64,000 nucleotides of DNA from the NCBI RefSeq assembly GCF_026262505.1, contig NC_067203.1, forward strand, positions 7,874,001 through 7,938,000. The letters run 5' to 3'. Numbering within the stretch: the first letter of the stretch is position 1; every line of letters starts with the position of its first letter. The notes below the pieces were generated by a model. The model searched no databases, was not told the origin of the DNA, and saw only the letters and a list, made by a program, of their open reading frames with translations. Below, piece by piece: positions 8,908 through 20,252 of the stretch. A program made the position numbers and the translations under genes. Source of the stretch: Trichomonas vaginalis G3. Lineage: Eukaryota; Parabasalia; Trichomonadida; Trichomonadidae.

Positions 8908-10523
8908 TTAAAAATTTGATCTGGCAAAAAATAAAATTGAGTGAGCAACCGGCCACTAATTGTCAGAAGATGCTGATCATATTAAATAAATTAAATTCAA
9001 CATTATGGCTTAATGCACACTTGAATTCTTTAAAATAAAAGTTCATGTTCATTGCAAATGCCCTCATTAGATTCATGATTCTATATAGGTACATTCCGCT
9101 ATAGGCTATTTTGAAAAAAACGCATCGGATAACAAACAATAAGCGTTCAAAGTTCCTGATAAATTGAGAACCTTTTCAATTTTGAGAACACTATAATTAA
9201 GGGTGCACCCGTATGTACGTTTATTTGAGAGGAGGAGGATTACCCTCTCAATTTTGAGGGATTCGTTAGTTTATTTTCTCGATGAATATGCAATAAAATT
9301 TGATTTTTACCTTATCAATATACTTCATATAATATACACATGTTCATGTAAAAACTTTTTCCCAAAATCCTCAGGAATTAAGGGATTTTTGAATTTTAAG
9401 AATTTTTTTCGAATTTTTTCGAAAAAAAATATTTTCAGAACAGCCTTAACGGCTAGGATTTAGGAACAATGTTAAGTATCAAAAAGAAAGGAGGTCTGAT
9501 ATAGACAACATATATCGTTGAAGGTTGAAAAAATTTCTAATATTTGAGCCCAAAATTTCAAATTTTAATTTTTTGAAAAAAGAGGCCACCCGTATGTACG
9601 TTTATTTGAGAGGAGGATTATATTTTTGAAAGGGTGAAACATTATGAATATGTTAATTATATAATAATATGTATTATTATAAAAAAGAAAAAATAAAGCA
9701 CGTTAAAAATTTTCTTTCTTGATTTTTTACAAAATCTACTTAGAATTATGCAAAATATGACTAAATAATTTAAATTTCAAAATATCAAGTTCAGTTCGAC
9801 TATGTATGTAGTAATTCCTCAATAAAGTGCCAAAACCCTATTAAAATATATGAACATTTTCAACATTTTAATGTTTTTATTTAAAAATTTGATGGAATAT
9901 GAGCTTCAAACAATTATTATGTAAATAAAAATAATTAAATATATGTATTTATTCGTATTACAACCGTAGTAAGTCGATTCTTCCTTTCTTCTACTGAGTT
10001 TTGAATTTGATTTCGAATTGTAAAGAGATTCAAAGGGAAAATACTAGCGGATAAAAACTACCTCCATGAAAGGGTCATAATGGACTCAAGTTGTATTTTT
10101 TGATATTTTTTGCTTTTCGAGCCTAAATAGGTAGCCAAGATAATGCCTAAAAATAAGGTTCTAAATTCTGAAGTTTACATGATCCTCTCATGTGCACCCT
10201 TAACATTAATTATTTTCTAAAAAGATGCATCAATTAATAAATAACAACAAATGTATTTTTATTTCAGAATGATAATTTCTTGAAATTAAACATTCATTCT
10301 TATTTTCGCATAAAAGAAAATCCTGTAATTAAAAATTCAGTTACAAAATTGATATTGCAAAACATACCTGAGTCTAATTTCAGTTTTCAGATAATATAAA
10401 ATTATTTCGACCAAAATTAACAAATTTAAATAGTAAAACCGATTTCTTAGCTTTAACATCGAATAAACATAGCTTGTATCATATTCAAATATCGTTAAGT
10501 TGAAATAAATTTGAAAATGAATT
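8908..10523. other. Gene-free region dominated by a ~1-kb TIR element
   Basis: Apart from the promoter of the acyltransferase gene, the stretch holds the element at 9,199-10,201 and AT-rich sequence with no supported gene. Confidence 0.6.
9199..10201. mobile_element. ~1.0-kb non-coding element with AAGGGTGCAC ends
   Basis: Terminal 10-bp inverted repeat AAGGGTGCAC (9,199-9,208) and its complement (10,192-10,201). A direct repeat beginning CACCCGTATGTACG and running through GAGAGGAGGATTA occurs just inside the left end and again near 9,588. No transposase is visible, so it looks non-autonomous. No clean target duplication seen. Termini resemble the MITE at 4,191. Confidence 0.55.
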
Positions 10524-10877
10524 CTAATTTTTGCCTTGCAAATAATTACTTGGTGTTTCTGATCTATTAAGTAGGCACTTCTTTTGTTCGTCTTTGATGC
10601 GTGACTCTTCTTCGTAAATTGTTCTGAGTAATTGGTTGTATCTTTCTTTTGTATCATCAAGTTCTTGAATTTTCGCTTGATATTCAGCTATTGTTGCATC
10701 TAGTTCGGCCTTTCTCTGTTTCATCTTCTCAGAGTCAGGAGCTTCTGGAGGATATGGTGTTCCGTATTTAATTAGATTTTCACGATGCACCATTACACCC
10801 TCAAGCATCTGTCTGAAGTCGTGGTCACTCATAATTGGACTTTGAATCTTGAATACTATCTGTTTTCTGTTTTTCAT
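10524..10877 (-). CDS. Small coiled-coil protein, unknown function
   Basis: 117 residues. A TGTCACTTTTCTTCATTAATAA leader directly precedes the ATG at 10,877, matching host initiators. After MSDHDFRQMLEGVMVHRENL comes YGTPYPPEAP, then a long coiled coil at about residues 50-100 rich in Lys, Glu and Gln. It could be a small cytoskeletal or complex-assembly subunit; no family recognised. An internal Met at residue 16 is an alternative start. Confidence 0.55.
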   Translation of the reverse strand: MKNRKQIVFKIQSPIMSDHDFRQMLEGVMVHRENLIKYGTPYPPEAPDSEKMKQRKAELDATIAEYQAKIQELDDTKERYNQLLRTIYEEESRIKDEQKKCLLNRSETPSNYLQGKN

Positions 10878-11326
10878 TTATTAATGAAGAAAAGTGACAA
10901 AAAAAATATTTCGAGCACTTTCTTTGCATCTTTTCCGTTCCTTCTAAACCAAAGATTGAACACATGTTCAACAAATTATTATTTTAATCTTTGTTCTATG
11001 CTATCTAACTTGTGTTACTCAATATCTATGTGTCAAAAGATGATTTATATCATCAACACATTGGATTACCGGAATATGCTCTGAGCAAGTTTAAGCGTAA
11101 TAAATGAACATCGTATAACATTCAATTAAGATTTCAAGGATGTGCTGTCATTATAGTTTGATGGTCTTAATATTTTCAATTATATCGAAAGTGAACAATC
11201 AAGTATCTGGATAGCTCATATTGGTTCACTGCAGAAGTAAAGTCTTAGTAACCAATATTTTATAGGTTGCATTGGATATCAAATTGGTCAATAATTTATC
11301 AAAATCATAGAAAAACATTAGGAATA
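10878..11326. other. Gene-free spacer
   Basis: Between the divergent 5' end of the coiled-coil gene and the 3' end of the ankyrin gene. I see nothing beyond the initiator noted for the coiled-coil gene. Confidence 0.5.
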
Positions 11327-12640
11327 TTATTTTTTTGCACCATGTGAAATAAGAATTTCTACTATTTCTTTATAGTTCATACTATCTGCAATATGAAGAG
11401 CTGTTTTTCCTTCATTATCTTTTTCATCGATGTTTGCACCATGCGAAATAAGAATTTCAACTATTTCTTTATAATTTTTGCGCGCTGCACATTGAAGAGC
11501 AGTCTTTTCATATTTATTTTTTTCATCGATATTTACACCATGTGAAATTAGAACTTCAGCCGTTTCTAGACTATTATTTATTGCTGCATAATGAAGAGCT
11601 GTGTATCCATCTTCATCTTTTTCGTTGACATTTGCACCATGTAAGATGAGAACTTCGACTATTTCTTTGCTATTATAATCTGCTGCATATTGAAGAGCTG
11701 TATATCCATTTTCATCTTTATCTTCAATATTTGCACCATTTGATAGGAAATATTCGCAAAGAGATGGAATATTGAATATCGCGGAATTAATAAAGCATTT
11801 ACAACTATCATTAGTTTGATCAAAATAAACCAAAAATGATTCGAGGTTCTTATATTCTCCGCAATAATTTAAATTGATCTCTAAGTTGTACTCATTGATC
11901 AAAAATGTAACAAAATCAAGGCTGTGTGAAATAATTGCATAAAACATGCATTCTTCATCCGGTTCTTGATATTTTAAACACTCACTCATAATCTCTTTGT
12001 TTCTTCCTAAAAATGATAATTCTAGACATGTTTTAGTTATTTTTGAGTCAAATTTTGTTCTTAATAACTTGAAACAATCAACTGCACCGTGGTAGCAACA
12101 CAATTCAAGTAATGAATACCCATTATCAGAATAAGGATATAAATCGCATTCAAGTTTTTGATCTTCATCAAATCCATCTCTTTCAATTAAGTAAACGAAT
12201 CTTTCTAAGTCATTATACATAATTGCTCTGTAAATAGTATTTTCTATATGTATATTGAGTTTGTCTGAACTAATTTCTTCGAAATCACCGGATTTGTCTA
12301 ATTTAATTCCGTACTCTTTGTAAACTAGGAAGTTAGAAATACTATAGATACTGTTGACCTCGTTGACATGATTTTCATCAAATATGAGTTTAGTAAGATA
12401 TAAATATGACTTTATATAGCGATTATTATATGGAATGATTTTGAAACTGTCTCTTATAATATTTTTCGCGATGTGTTTCTTTGAATCAATCAATTCTGTT
12501 TTGATCATTTTGTAAATTAAGTTTAATTCTTCTTCTTTGTCGGTTTTTAGTTGGTACAACGCAATATATGAATCAATGTAGTATTTATAGATACTTCGCA
12601 ATTTGTTGTATTCATTTGAATTATTGTCTTGCTCGGACAT
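11327..12640 (-). CDS. DUF3447-type ankyrin repeat protein, second copy
   Basis: About 437 residues using the ATG at 12,640 (MSEQDNNSNEYNKL). An upstream ATG 27 nt earlier in the same frame is possible, but a TGACAATTTTC sequence there looks like leader. The N-terminal ~310 residues share LLELCCYHGAVDCFKLL and AIISHSLDFVTFLIN with the 850-2,475 protein. Four to five ankyrin repeats follow (ALQYAAD, ALHYAAI, ALQCAAR, ALHIADS), each with a GANxxEKDExG linker, and the protein ends immediately after the last repeat. Likely a cytosolic scaffold. Confidence 0.85.
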   Translation of the reverse strand: MSEQDNNSNEYNKLRSIYKYYIDSYIALYQLKTDKEEELNLIYKMIKTELIDSKKHIAKNIIRDSFKIIPYNNRYIKSYLYLTKLIFDENHVNEVNSIYSISNFLVYKEYGIKLDKSGDFEEISSDKLNIHIENTIYRAIMYNDLERFVYLIERDGFDEDQKLECDLYPYSDNGYSLLELCCYHGAVDCFKLLRTKFDSKITKTCLELSFLGRNKEIMSECLKYQEPDEECMFYAIISHSLDFVTFLINEYNLEINLNYCGEYKNLESFLVYFDQTNDSCKCFINSAIFNIPSLCEYFLSNGANIEDKDENGYTALQYAADYNSKEIVEVLILHGANVNEKDEDGYTALHYAAINNSLETAEVLISHGVNIDEKNKYEKTALQCAARKNYKEIVEILISHGANIDEKDNEGKTALHIADSMNYKEIVEILISHGAKK

Positions 12641-13519
12641 GAAAATTGTCACTTTTTTCATAAACAATTTGATCTCACTAATTGATCATATATATATATG
12701 CTTGTTTTATTCAAAATAGAATGTTTAATTATGAATAAAAATTGATCGTTGTTTCTTTGTTAAGATGTGAAAAACTAATAAATAATAATGAATTCTTACA
12801 GAATAAGTACATTTCTAACTGATTTCGCTCAGCCGGAATAATAAAAAATATTGAATACTCCCCGAAGGTGGGACTCTTGCATTTTCTTTCGCTGAAATGA
12901 ACATTGTTACTTTTAGAACTGGTATAGAAACTTAGAAGATTACAGAGATTGATTAAGTATTATTTAGGACATGATGCATAATTTTTTAATGTATATTACA
13001 TCTACATTTGTTATCTTAGAGTTTTTTTCACACGTATATATTCCATTGATTATTTAGCTGACGTAACTCACGCAAATGGATTTTAGTAGATAAATTTGCA
13101 TGTATTTCAATTTTTGTTTTCTCGGTTTTGCTCACCGAGTAAAAATTCAGTGTGAATTGGGAATTTATGGCGAAAAATGACTGTTGTAGACTCAATTTTG
13201 AATAGGCAACCCTAACCAATTTTGAAAACAATACCATTTAAATGAATACTTTCCAATTTCTATTTTTAAAATACTTTTATTTTCTGATCTATTCAAAATT
13301 TGAGTTATTACAAAATTGAGAGAAATATTTCATTGAAAATAAATTGCCATTATTATAATGTTGTAAACAGAAATTCATCAAAAGTGACACCTCAGAAAAG
13401 CTAAAATATTGAATTTTTGGAACTTTTGATAGAGCACGTTTTTAAATATTATTTAAAGTAAATGTATATTTTGTAAAGATTCTTTTTAATAAAAAAATAA
13501 AATTTTGAAGAAGAACACA
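12641..13519. other. Gene-free spacer
   Basis: AT-rich, no supported gene on either strand. A 69-codon frame at 13,028-13,237 (-) has no recognisable motifs or initiator and is not accepted. Confidence 0.5.
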
Positions 13520-14376
13520 AAATCTTCTGAAAAATAATATCACATAAACTCATATTATTTTCTAATATATAAACTATTTTCATATAAAAATCAAATTCAA
13601 TGATCTTAAAAGCGAAGGATAAACCTCAAAATTTACGAATATAATGAGTGGGAATATAATGCTTATCTATCATAAAACCATATGAAATATCAATTTTTGC
13701 TTTACGCCTAATTTTTGACGACAATTAGCAAAAAATGTTAAATGTTAACACTCAGTCCATTTGAATATGAAAAATAAAATTGACTTTGATTAAATGTTTT
13801 TATTTATCATGCAATTCTTCTTGCGACCAAAGATTTGAATAAAATTTCAAAAAATAAGATAGCTTAAAAAATAATATACGGTAGTGTTTACTAATAGATG
13901 AATAGTATATAAATTCTATTAAAATGGATTTGATCCAAAAAAATATAAAACCAAAAATAATTGTTATAATTTAAATGAAGAAGTAATTTAAAACGATTTT
14001 ATTTATGATCAAATTTTATATATTTTTTTGGATCAAATCCATTTTAATAGAATTTATATACTATTCATCTATTAGTAAACACTACCGTATATTATTTTTA
14101 AGCTATCTTATTTTTTGAAATTTATTCAAATCTTTGGTCGCAAGAAGAATTGCATGATAATAAAAAACATTTAATCAAAGTCAATTTTATTTTTCATATT
14201 CAAATGGACTGAGTGTTAACATTTAACATTTTTTGCTAATTGTCGTCAAAAATTAGGCGTAAAGCAAAAATTGATATTTCATATGGTTTTATGATAGATA
14301 AGCATTATATTCCCACTCATTATATTCGTAAATTTTGAGGTTTATCCTTCGCTTTTAAGATCATTGAATTTGATTT
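13520..14376. repeat. Large palindrome, left arm, loop and part of right arm
   Basis: The left arm runs from 13,520 to about 13,950 and is complementary to about 14,016-14,376, with a loop of about 65 bp (shared landmarks ACGGTAGTGTTTACTAATAG and GGATTTGATCCAAAA). The outermost ~70 bp of the left arm (13,520-13,590) have their partner not here but at 29,080-29,145, on the other side of element X1. The palindrome was therefore complete before X1 inserted into its right arm. It resembles a fold-back element. No coding capacity. Confidence 0.85.
14367..14376. repeat. 10-bp target-site duplication of X1, left copy
   Basis: AATTTGATTT, identical to 29,070-29,079. It belongs to the palindrome arm. 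Confidence 0.8.
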
Positions 14377-14821
14377 GAGTAGGGGTAATTTTAGCTAAAA
14401 GTGACACACCCGTAAAAAGTGACACACCCATGAAGGGTGTGATTACCGATCGGTAATTTCGACAGTTTAGAATTTAAAATTTTTTATGGAACTGTTGCGA
14501 GTTTCATAAAGAATTTAAGGAATATAAGCAAAGATTTGAATCAAAATCTTAGACCTAAGCCGCTCGATTCGCTCGCGGCTTCCGCGAATTACAGATCAGC
14601 AAAGATTTGAATCAAAATCTTCGAACTAAGCCGATCGCTTCGCTCGCGGCTTTCTTTATTATTTTAAATTTGCATATTTCCATCAAAAGTTCATAAGGTA
14701 AAAAATTTCGTTTATATTATTGCAAAATAAAATCTTCATTATTAAGATAAGTACCTTAATATGTACGTAAATTTTAATGAAATTTATACAACATTATAAA
14801 AATTTATGAATAAAAACTTGA

Positions 14822-14827
14822 TATAAA
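14822..14827. repeat. 6-bp TSD of Maverick 1, left copy (TATAAA)
   Basis: TATAAA here and at 28,590-28,595. In X2 the corresponding uninterrupted site near 34,405-34,415 has a single copy, which is the empty-site proof. Confidence 0.85.
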
Positions 14828-15642
14828 AGTAGTAGGATATGACGGGTTTAGTGACTTTTTTTGTTACATCTATATATAGACGATGCATTAAAATATATTT
14901 ATTTATAAATCATTAAAAAATTAACATTAATTTTAAAATAATTTATTTTTTTATCTTTTATAAAAGAAGCTATATATAGATGATGTCAGATATTCCGCGA
15001 TTAATTAAACATTGTTTAAATCCTGAATGGGTTAAACTTCAATTTAAAAATGAAGATTGTGAATTATTAAATGAATATGAAAGCCAAAATAAGCTAATGA
15101 GGTATAAATATAATGATAAAGAATATTTAATTTCATGGAATCAATGGAGTCATAATCAAAGACCTCATAAACGAGAAGAAGAAATTGAAAATAATGAAAT
15201 GGAAATCATTGATGACATTAAAGAGGATGGAATTCCTAAATTTTGTAGAAAAACCTTTAGAACTAAGTTAGGAGCATATAAACGTAGAGTATTAAATCCT
15301 GAATATCTTAAACATCAATTTAAAAAGGAAGACTGTGAATTATTAAACGCTAATGATATGAAAATGCTAAATCAAAACTGAGATATAAATATATTGGAAG
15401 TAATGAAAGGTGTAAAGATAAAGATAAAGTTTATTCAGTTTCATATAATAACTGGCACACGTTAGGGATAAGAAAACATTTAGGAGATTATGGTAAAAGT
15501 TCCGAATTCTTCAAATCTAGTATGTACGAGAGAATAAAAGAAATTAGAAATAATTATTTTCATGAATGAAAGATTCACTACCATAATGAAATAAAAAATA
15601 AAAAAATTTTAAAAAAATAAACTTTAAAAATTAATGTCTTAC
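14828..15642. repeat. Maverick 1 left TIR (815 bp)
   Basis: Reverse complement of 27,774-28,589 with very few differences. One is a missing A near 15,356 that breaks the gene carried inside the TIR. Confidence 0.9.
14980..15569 (+). pseudogene. Left-TIR copy of the repeat-domain gene, frameshifted
   Basis: Same gene as 27,847-28,437 but with a single-base deletion around 15,356 (GCTAATGATATG against GCTAATGAATATG in the other TIR). The frame stops at 15,381 instead of 15,569, removing the second of two internal repeats. The start is ATGATG after a TATATATAG leader. Product described under the intact copy. Confidence 0.8.
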
Positions 15643-15873
15643 ATTTTTGAATAATTTATTTTTTTAATTCGTAAGAAATGAACGGAACAAAATTCGTGAC
15701 TGTGAATCAATTAATGGATAAACTTTCACTAATTCTCACTCAGGTTAAACAAGTAGACGTTTATTTTGATGATTACATACAAAGTTTATTTTATAAAGGT
15801 AAGTTTAATATTAAACCTATTGCTTTTGCATTTGATGGTAAATTAATCGAAAATTCAAAAATTTGGGAATTAA

Positions 15874-18137
15874 GGATACCCTTACGTGTCAGATTTTTTG
15901 CGCATACGAAGAAGTCATGCTAGACATGAGCTATAAACCTGAAATTTTAGCAACATATTTAAAACTTTTTAAACTACAATACACTTTAATATTCAAGAAC
16001 AAAAATATTCTTTTTAGAAATTACATAATTATTTTATTGTAAATCTATATAAAAACATATTTTGCGAGCGTAACTTTTTTCTTTATAAGCACCTTATATG
16101 ACTGATAAACTGTGAAGGCACATAATTGTTAATTCATAGAGTTGATATGTTCCAAAATTGAGAGGAAATTTGAAAATTGAATACCCTTTCAATTCAATTT
16201 TCAAAAGATATCAGCTCCTTCAATAATTGAAGGACGATTTTGATCATTTGCTCTTAAAACAAGTATGCCATGGAGAAAAAAGTTACGCTCGCAAATCTGA
16301 AATATAACTATCATATAAAAAAATTAAATTTCTAATTTTTTACTCTATAGATATTATTGGCCACTTGTGTAATGCATAAAAGTTTATGTCATATGCATAT
16401 ATTTGGAAGTATGGGAGACGAGGGAAATTACTTCTATGAGGCACTAGGATTTTTAAAAATTTCTCTATCGGACTCACCATTCAATTTCTCGAAAATTAAA
16501 AAAACAATAATAGCTAAAATGTATTATGCATAACAAATTTTAATGTTACACGGTATTTTTTGAACTTCATGACATGAATTTTCTTTATATTATTTTTTTT
16601 TTGGATTTTCTATGATTTATGCGATAGGCTGGAACAACATTGTAAGTGCAATGATATCATTTATAGAGAAATCTAAAACTTCAGCATTCAGAACTCGCAA
16701 CCACAAAAATATTCATTTGCTAAGTAAGTAAAGTTGATTAAGTTCGACACTTAGCTTTTATACGTAAAACCAAGTGTGTATTGTTATTTCTTGTTAAATT
16801 ATTGAGAAAAAATAAATTGTAAGAGAAACGATACTGATTATTGAAATAATATTGAGGGTATCTGCAGATTTCTTCATTAACATGCCGGAAATTTGTTAAT
16901 CTTGGTTTTCTATCATAAAATCTGTCGAAGAATCTAAAAACGGAGATATGAAATAGAGATCATGTAAATCTAGAGTATCCTGTCAGAAAAATAGACTAAG
17001 CATGTAACCCTTTTTTGGTCATAAACACTTTTTACCACTTAGTCATACAGATGATCATTAAATTTAAACGAGCACTTTTTGTCAGAATTTATTCTTTACA
17101 AAGACAGAAGATTTTAGTATTATTTAATATTAGTGCTGTAGCAAAATTCAAAAAACGGCGAAAATTCAGTGAATTTGTGAATTCACATTTTTTTCGACAT
17201 TTTTCTTGATATATCCATGCACATTAAGAACACAGCTTTGATACGCTTAAAAAAGCATATTTCATATGAAATTGTTAAAGAAATAAACAATTATATAAAA
17301 ATTGCACTTATGGGCAGTTTAGATATATAATTTATATATAACATATATACAAATCCATAGACAAAGTGCAATAACTACAATGTTTGTAGAAAATTACAGC
17401 AGAAATACTGACTTTTTGAAGGATAATAAGAATTCTTCTAAATGTTGTATTTTTATAATTTTATTGATTTTTTTACTATTTCATTAATCTTTATGAATAA
17501 TAATTATTTTTAATATATGTGCTATTAAAATTTCAAATTTTGACTAATATATCTAAGTTATCTGAACGAAACATTTAGAAAATATCATACTTACATTGAA
17601 ATAGCAAGTAGAGCATATTAATAGCAAGTTTCTTGGCTTTATATCTATCATCTATTGTTGTTTGATCAAACAAAATTCACTCTATTATATGGTGTCAATT
17701 AATTAAAACAATTTTTAATAGTTATTTTATTAGTGCGAATAAGTGCAAACTCATAAATGAATAACTTAATAGTAGAAATGAATTATCTGATATAAATCTC
17801 ACATTTGTCCATCAGAAATACTTTAATTGCATACGCATAACTATTAGTAATACGCCTGGAGTGTCAATTAAAACAATCCCACAACAAGTAAAATTCAGAT
17901 TTTTATTAAACTTATTTTTTCCTAAAAGTTTTCTCAAATTACTATATATACAATGTGGATAAAATAATAGTAATATTGTAAAAAATTAGATAATTTTTTT
18001 TATTTGAGAAACCTCTCAAAAGTTCATTCAATTTATCAATTGTTTCAGTTTGATGTATATTCATTTCTGGAGCCTAAAACTTTAGCAATCATGACAATAT
18101 CATATTCTCTTTCTAACTACGCAATGTAAGGGTATCC
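15874..18137. mobile_element. 2.26-kb TIR element inside Maverick 1
   Basis: Ends are a 13-bp inverted repeat AGGATACCCTTAC. TTAA is present at both junctions (15,870-15,873 and 18,138-18,141) and once at the uninterrupted site of the Maverick 2 homologue (GGGAATTAATTCC). The target duplication may be TTAA (piggyBac-like) or just TA (Tc1/mariner-like); the symmetry does not decide. No transposase is recognised in its interior, which is AT-rich and gene-free, so it looks non-autonomous or decayed. It contains the MITE at 16,061-16,294. Confidence 0.8.
16061..16294. mobile_element. 234-bp MITE nested in the 2.26-kb element
   Basis: Ends are a 21-bp inverted repeat starting TTTGCGAGCGTAACTTTTTT. 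The interior contains a second short inverted repeat around TTGAAAATTGAA. Target duplication not evident. Confidence 0.65.
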
Positions 18138-18423
18138 TTAATTCCGGATATTGAATTTATACAAATATTAAGGATAAATGGTTTAAACAACAAAAACCAC
18201 CTCACTAAAGTTCTTTGTAGATTAATGATTAAAACCGAGGAAAAAGAATTTAACGGGTTTAAATATCATCCATGTAAAATTTTAGAACTTGGTAACGAAA
18301 AACTTCAAGAAAAATTAAACGAAAGACTATCAAAAGATAAAGTTGAAAGAGTAAATAAACTCGCTAAAGGTAATGGTAATGATGAAGATGAATTTGATGA
18401 GTTCAACATTGAACTTTAAGAAA

Positions 18424-18798
18424 CTAATGATTATTTGAATTTATGAAATCAATTATTTGATTCATTCTTTCTTCAATCTCTTCTATTCTTTTTTGTAAAT
18501 CATCAATTTATCACCATTAATGAGGTGATTCTTGATTGAGGAATAGATTTCAAACTAACCACTCCTTTTATTTTTTTGAAATTTTGAATCCATCAACTTT
18601 AAACATTTTATTCAATTTACACGTTGTCAATTCTTCAAATAATTTTTTATTATTAGCATAATAGTCATTAAATTCTTCAACAGATGAAAAAATTTTTATT
18701 TCAGTAATTGGTTTAACAACGTTTATTTTTTGTTGAACATTTTCACTTTCATTTATTTCTTCCTCCTCTGTTTCATTTATTTTTAAAATCGGTTTCAT
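18424..18798 (-). pseudogene. Homologue of the 125-aa acidic/helical gene, frameshifted
   Basis: Aligns with 35,387-35,764 of Maverick 2 (MKPILKINETEEEEINES, FSSVEEFNDYYAN, LFEELTTCKLNKMFKVDGF). Extra bases in a T-run near 18,570 end the frame at 18,568, and further indels follow. The downstream coiled-coil part is still recognisable to a stop at 18,424-18,426. Confidence 0.7.
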
Positions 18799-18865
18799 TT
18801 ATCATTAAATAAAAATTAGAATATAAGTGATGAAATATATTTTTTTAACTAATATTAAATCAGAA

Positions 18866-19097
18866 ATGGCGGCAGGATCTTTAAAAAATTATGGGATGGA
18901 ATTAAGAAAGCTGCGGGTTGGTTTATAAAAAGATTATTTAACCCGTTGCAAACTTTTTACACCAGTAGCGAAAACGGCAGGAACTATCATAGGTGGAGTA
19001 TTAGGTACTAAAGCAGGTAATCCGGCGATGGAGCACAAGCAGTAACGCCGTTGGTGGAATAGCTGAAGGAATACTTAATAAAATAGGAGGTAGATAG
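18866..19097 (+). pseudogene. Small amphipathic/Gly-rich virion-type protein, broken
   Basis: Homologue of 35,831-36,069 in Maverick 2. The start encodes MAAG, followed by frame changes; AKTAGTIIGGVLG and IAEGILNKIGG remain recognisable. At least two indels. Likely a minor virion or membrane-active protein (inference). Confidence 0.65.
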
Positions 19098-19126
19098 TGG
19101 AAAAATAAATTATTTTAAAATTATTT

Positions 19127-19339
19127 TTATCTTAGTATCGGTTGTAGTCTTTGATAAACTTTTTCTCCTTTATTTAAAATTTCTCTTATTGGGGCGCTTT
19201 TGGCGTTATTGATTCAGCAACGTCACTAATTGCTTCTTTATTCTTAAATATCCAATTTGCCCCTTCTTCAATGTTTCCCAAACTTTACTCGCCCCTCTTT
19301 TTACTCTATCCCACAGTTTCTTAAATATCCCGCAGCCAT
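19127..19339 (-). pseudogene. Second small amphipathic protein gene, broken
   Basis: Homologue of 36,090-36,301 in Maverick 2, on the opposite strand to its neighbour. The start encodes MAAGY but a stop follows within 13 codons because of a lost base pair or two. The C-terminal part (AISDVA, ILNKGEKVYQRLQPIL) is readable in another frame. Confidence 0.6.
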
Positions 19340-19365
19340 AGTTGATTATTTCATAATTAAAATCT

Positions 19366-20041
19366 NNNNNNNNNNNNNNNNNNNNNNNNNTTTCTTGGAT
19401 TGCATACGCACCCCAATATTAGAGAGGAGCCTCTTCGAGATGGGACTCTAGATTTTTTTGAACTGCATTAAGGTTGTGCGGAACCAACGCTGTATACGCT
19501 AGTTTGTAGTTCAAATATTGTGCAGTAATAACTGACTATTGTACGTCGGTATCTTTTGTCATCTCCTCTATCTGCTCTGAGTGATGCTCTTGGGTGCTTC
19601 ATCTAGCGCTTGAAGAATTGGCATTGATTTTTCTTTGATGCGGCGATTTTTTGTCCAATTTTCTATGATGGGCGCCTTTTTGTTCATGGAAAGTGATTAC
19701 ATCCTAACATGATACGTTACAGTGGAATGCTAGGAGCATCCATACCGAAGCATTTTACCAATGTCTCGTAGATTTTTTTACAGTCTTTGCATTTTTTTGC
19801 AAGAGCGAGGATGTTTTCTTTATGATTCATTAAAAAATGAAAAAATCCCGCCAAAACTTCCCGCGGAAACGCCTCTTGTCTCAAAATTCATTTTATATCC
19901 CGGCATGGCGCCAAAATACAACTTACTCATCATATACATATATTTCATATTTTTTATTATATATTTATAATCAGCATATATCTCCTTTAATAGTCTCATA
20001 TAGAGCGCTGTGCTAAACGCACCTTTGGACACCCTATATAA
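19366..20041. other. Assembly gap (25 N) and unassigned sequence
   Basis: N-run at 19,366-19,390. The following ~650 bp have no counterpart in Maverick 2, where the capsid gene would begin, and no gene I can support. The frame across the N-run is an artefact. The gap may hide missing or misjoined sequence. Confidence 0.5.
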
Positions 20042-20185
20042 ATGAAGATTCTACCATATGGTGTTATTGGAAGAGATAAAGATGGAAACCCAATATTTGA
20101 TCCAAAGTTAAAATTAAAGTTACTGACAAGACAACAACTTGAAAAGTTACTGAAACCAAAACAGAATGAGAAAATGAGAAAATGA
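20042..20185 (+). CDS. Short hypothetical protein (47 aa)
   Basis: MKILPYGVIGRDKDGNPIF then a basic helix. Preceded by CCTATATAAATG, the leader type used by other Maverick genes here. Its stop lies inside an 8-bp microsatellite (20,163-20,212), so copy-number change would alter the C-terminus. No family recognised. Confidence 0.45.
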   Translation: MKILPYGVIGRDKDGNPIFDPKLKLKLLTRQQLEKLLKPKQNEKMRK

Positions 20186-20212
20186 GAAAATGAGAAAATG
20201 AGAAAATGAGAA
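20163..20212. repeat. 8-bp microsatellite (ATGAGAAA)x6
   Basis: Six copies of ATGAGAAA overlapping the 3' end of the 47-codon frame. The unit is not a multiple of three, so each added or lost unit shifts frame. Confidence 0.85.
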
Positions 20213-20252
20213 AGAAAAAAATTTAAATTATGCAATTTTATTTTTATCATAA

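Larger units (their letters stand above)
15678..18419 (+). pseudogene. Maverick left-end conserved gene, split by a 2.26-kb insertion
   Basis: The 5' part (15,678-15,870) and 3' part (18,142-18,419) align end to end with the intact 159-residue homologue at 34,897-35,376 of Maverick 2 (shared FVTVNQLMD, VKQVDVYFDDY, IKPIAFAFD, KIWEL, LMIKTEEKEF). The insertion falls directly after the KIWEL codons. Function unknown; its position next to the left TIR is conserved in both Mavericks. The upstream leader is TTATTTTTTTAATTCGTAAG before the ATG, the element-type leader. The frame is also ended early by the insertion at 15,923. Confidence 0.75.

Noticed and set aside
13028..13237. 69-codon minus-strand frame
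   Set aside because: No initiator, no homologous pattern, isolated in a gene-free spacer.
13520..14376. Palindrome as an assembly artefact
   Set aside because: The arms differ slightly, have a unique loop, and the missing arm piece is found exactly beyond X1's right TSD, which an artefact would not produce.
17015..17209. Transposase fragment in the 2.26-kb element
   Set aside because: The 64-codon frame shows no catalytic motif or similarity to known transposases that I can recognise.
19257..19451. 64-codon frame spanning the N-run
   Set aside because: It reads through 25 unknown bases and has no similarity to anything; artefact.
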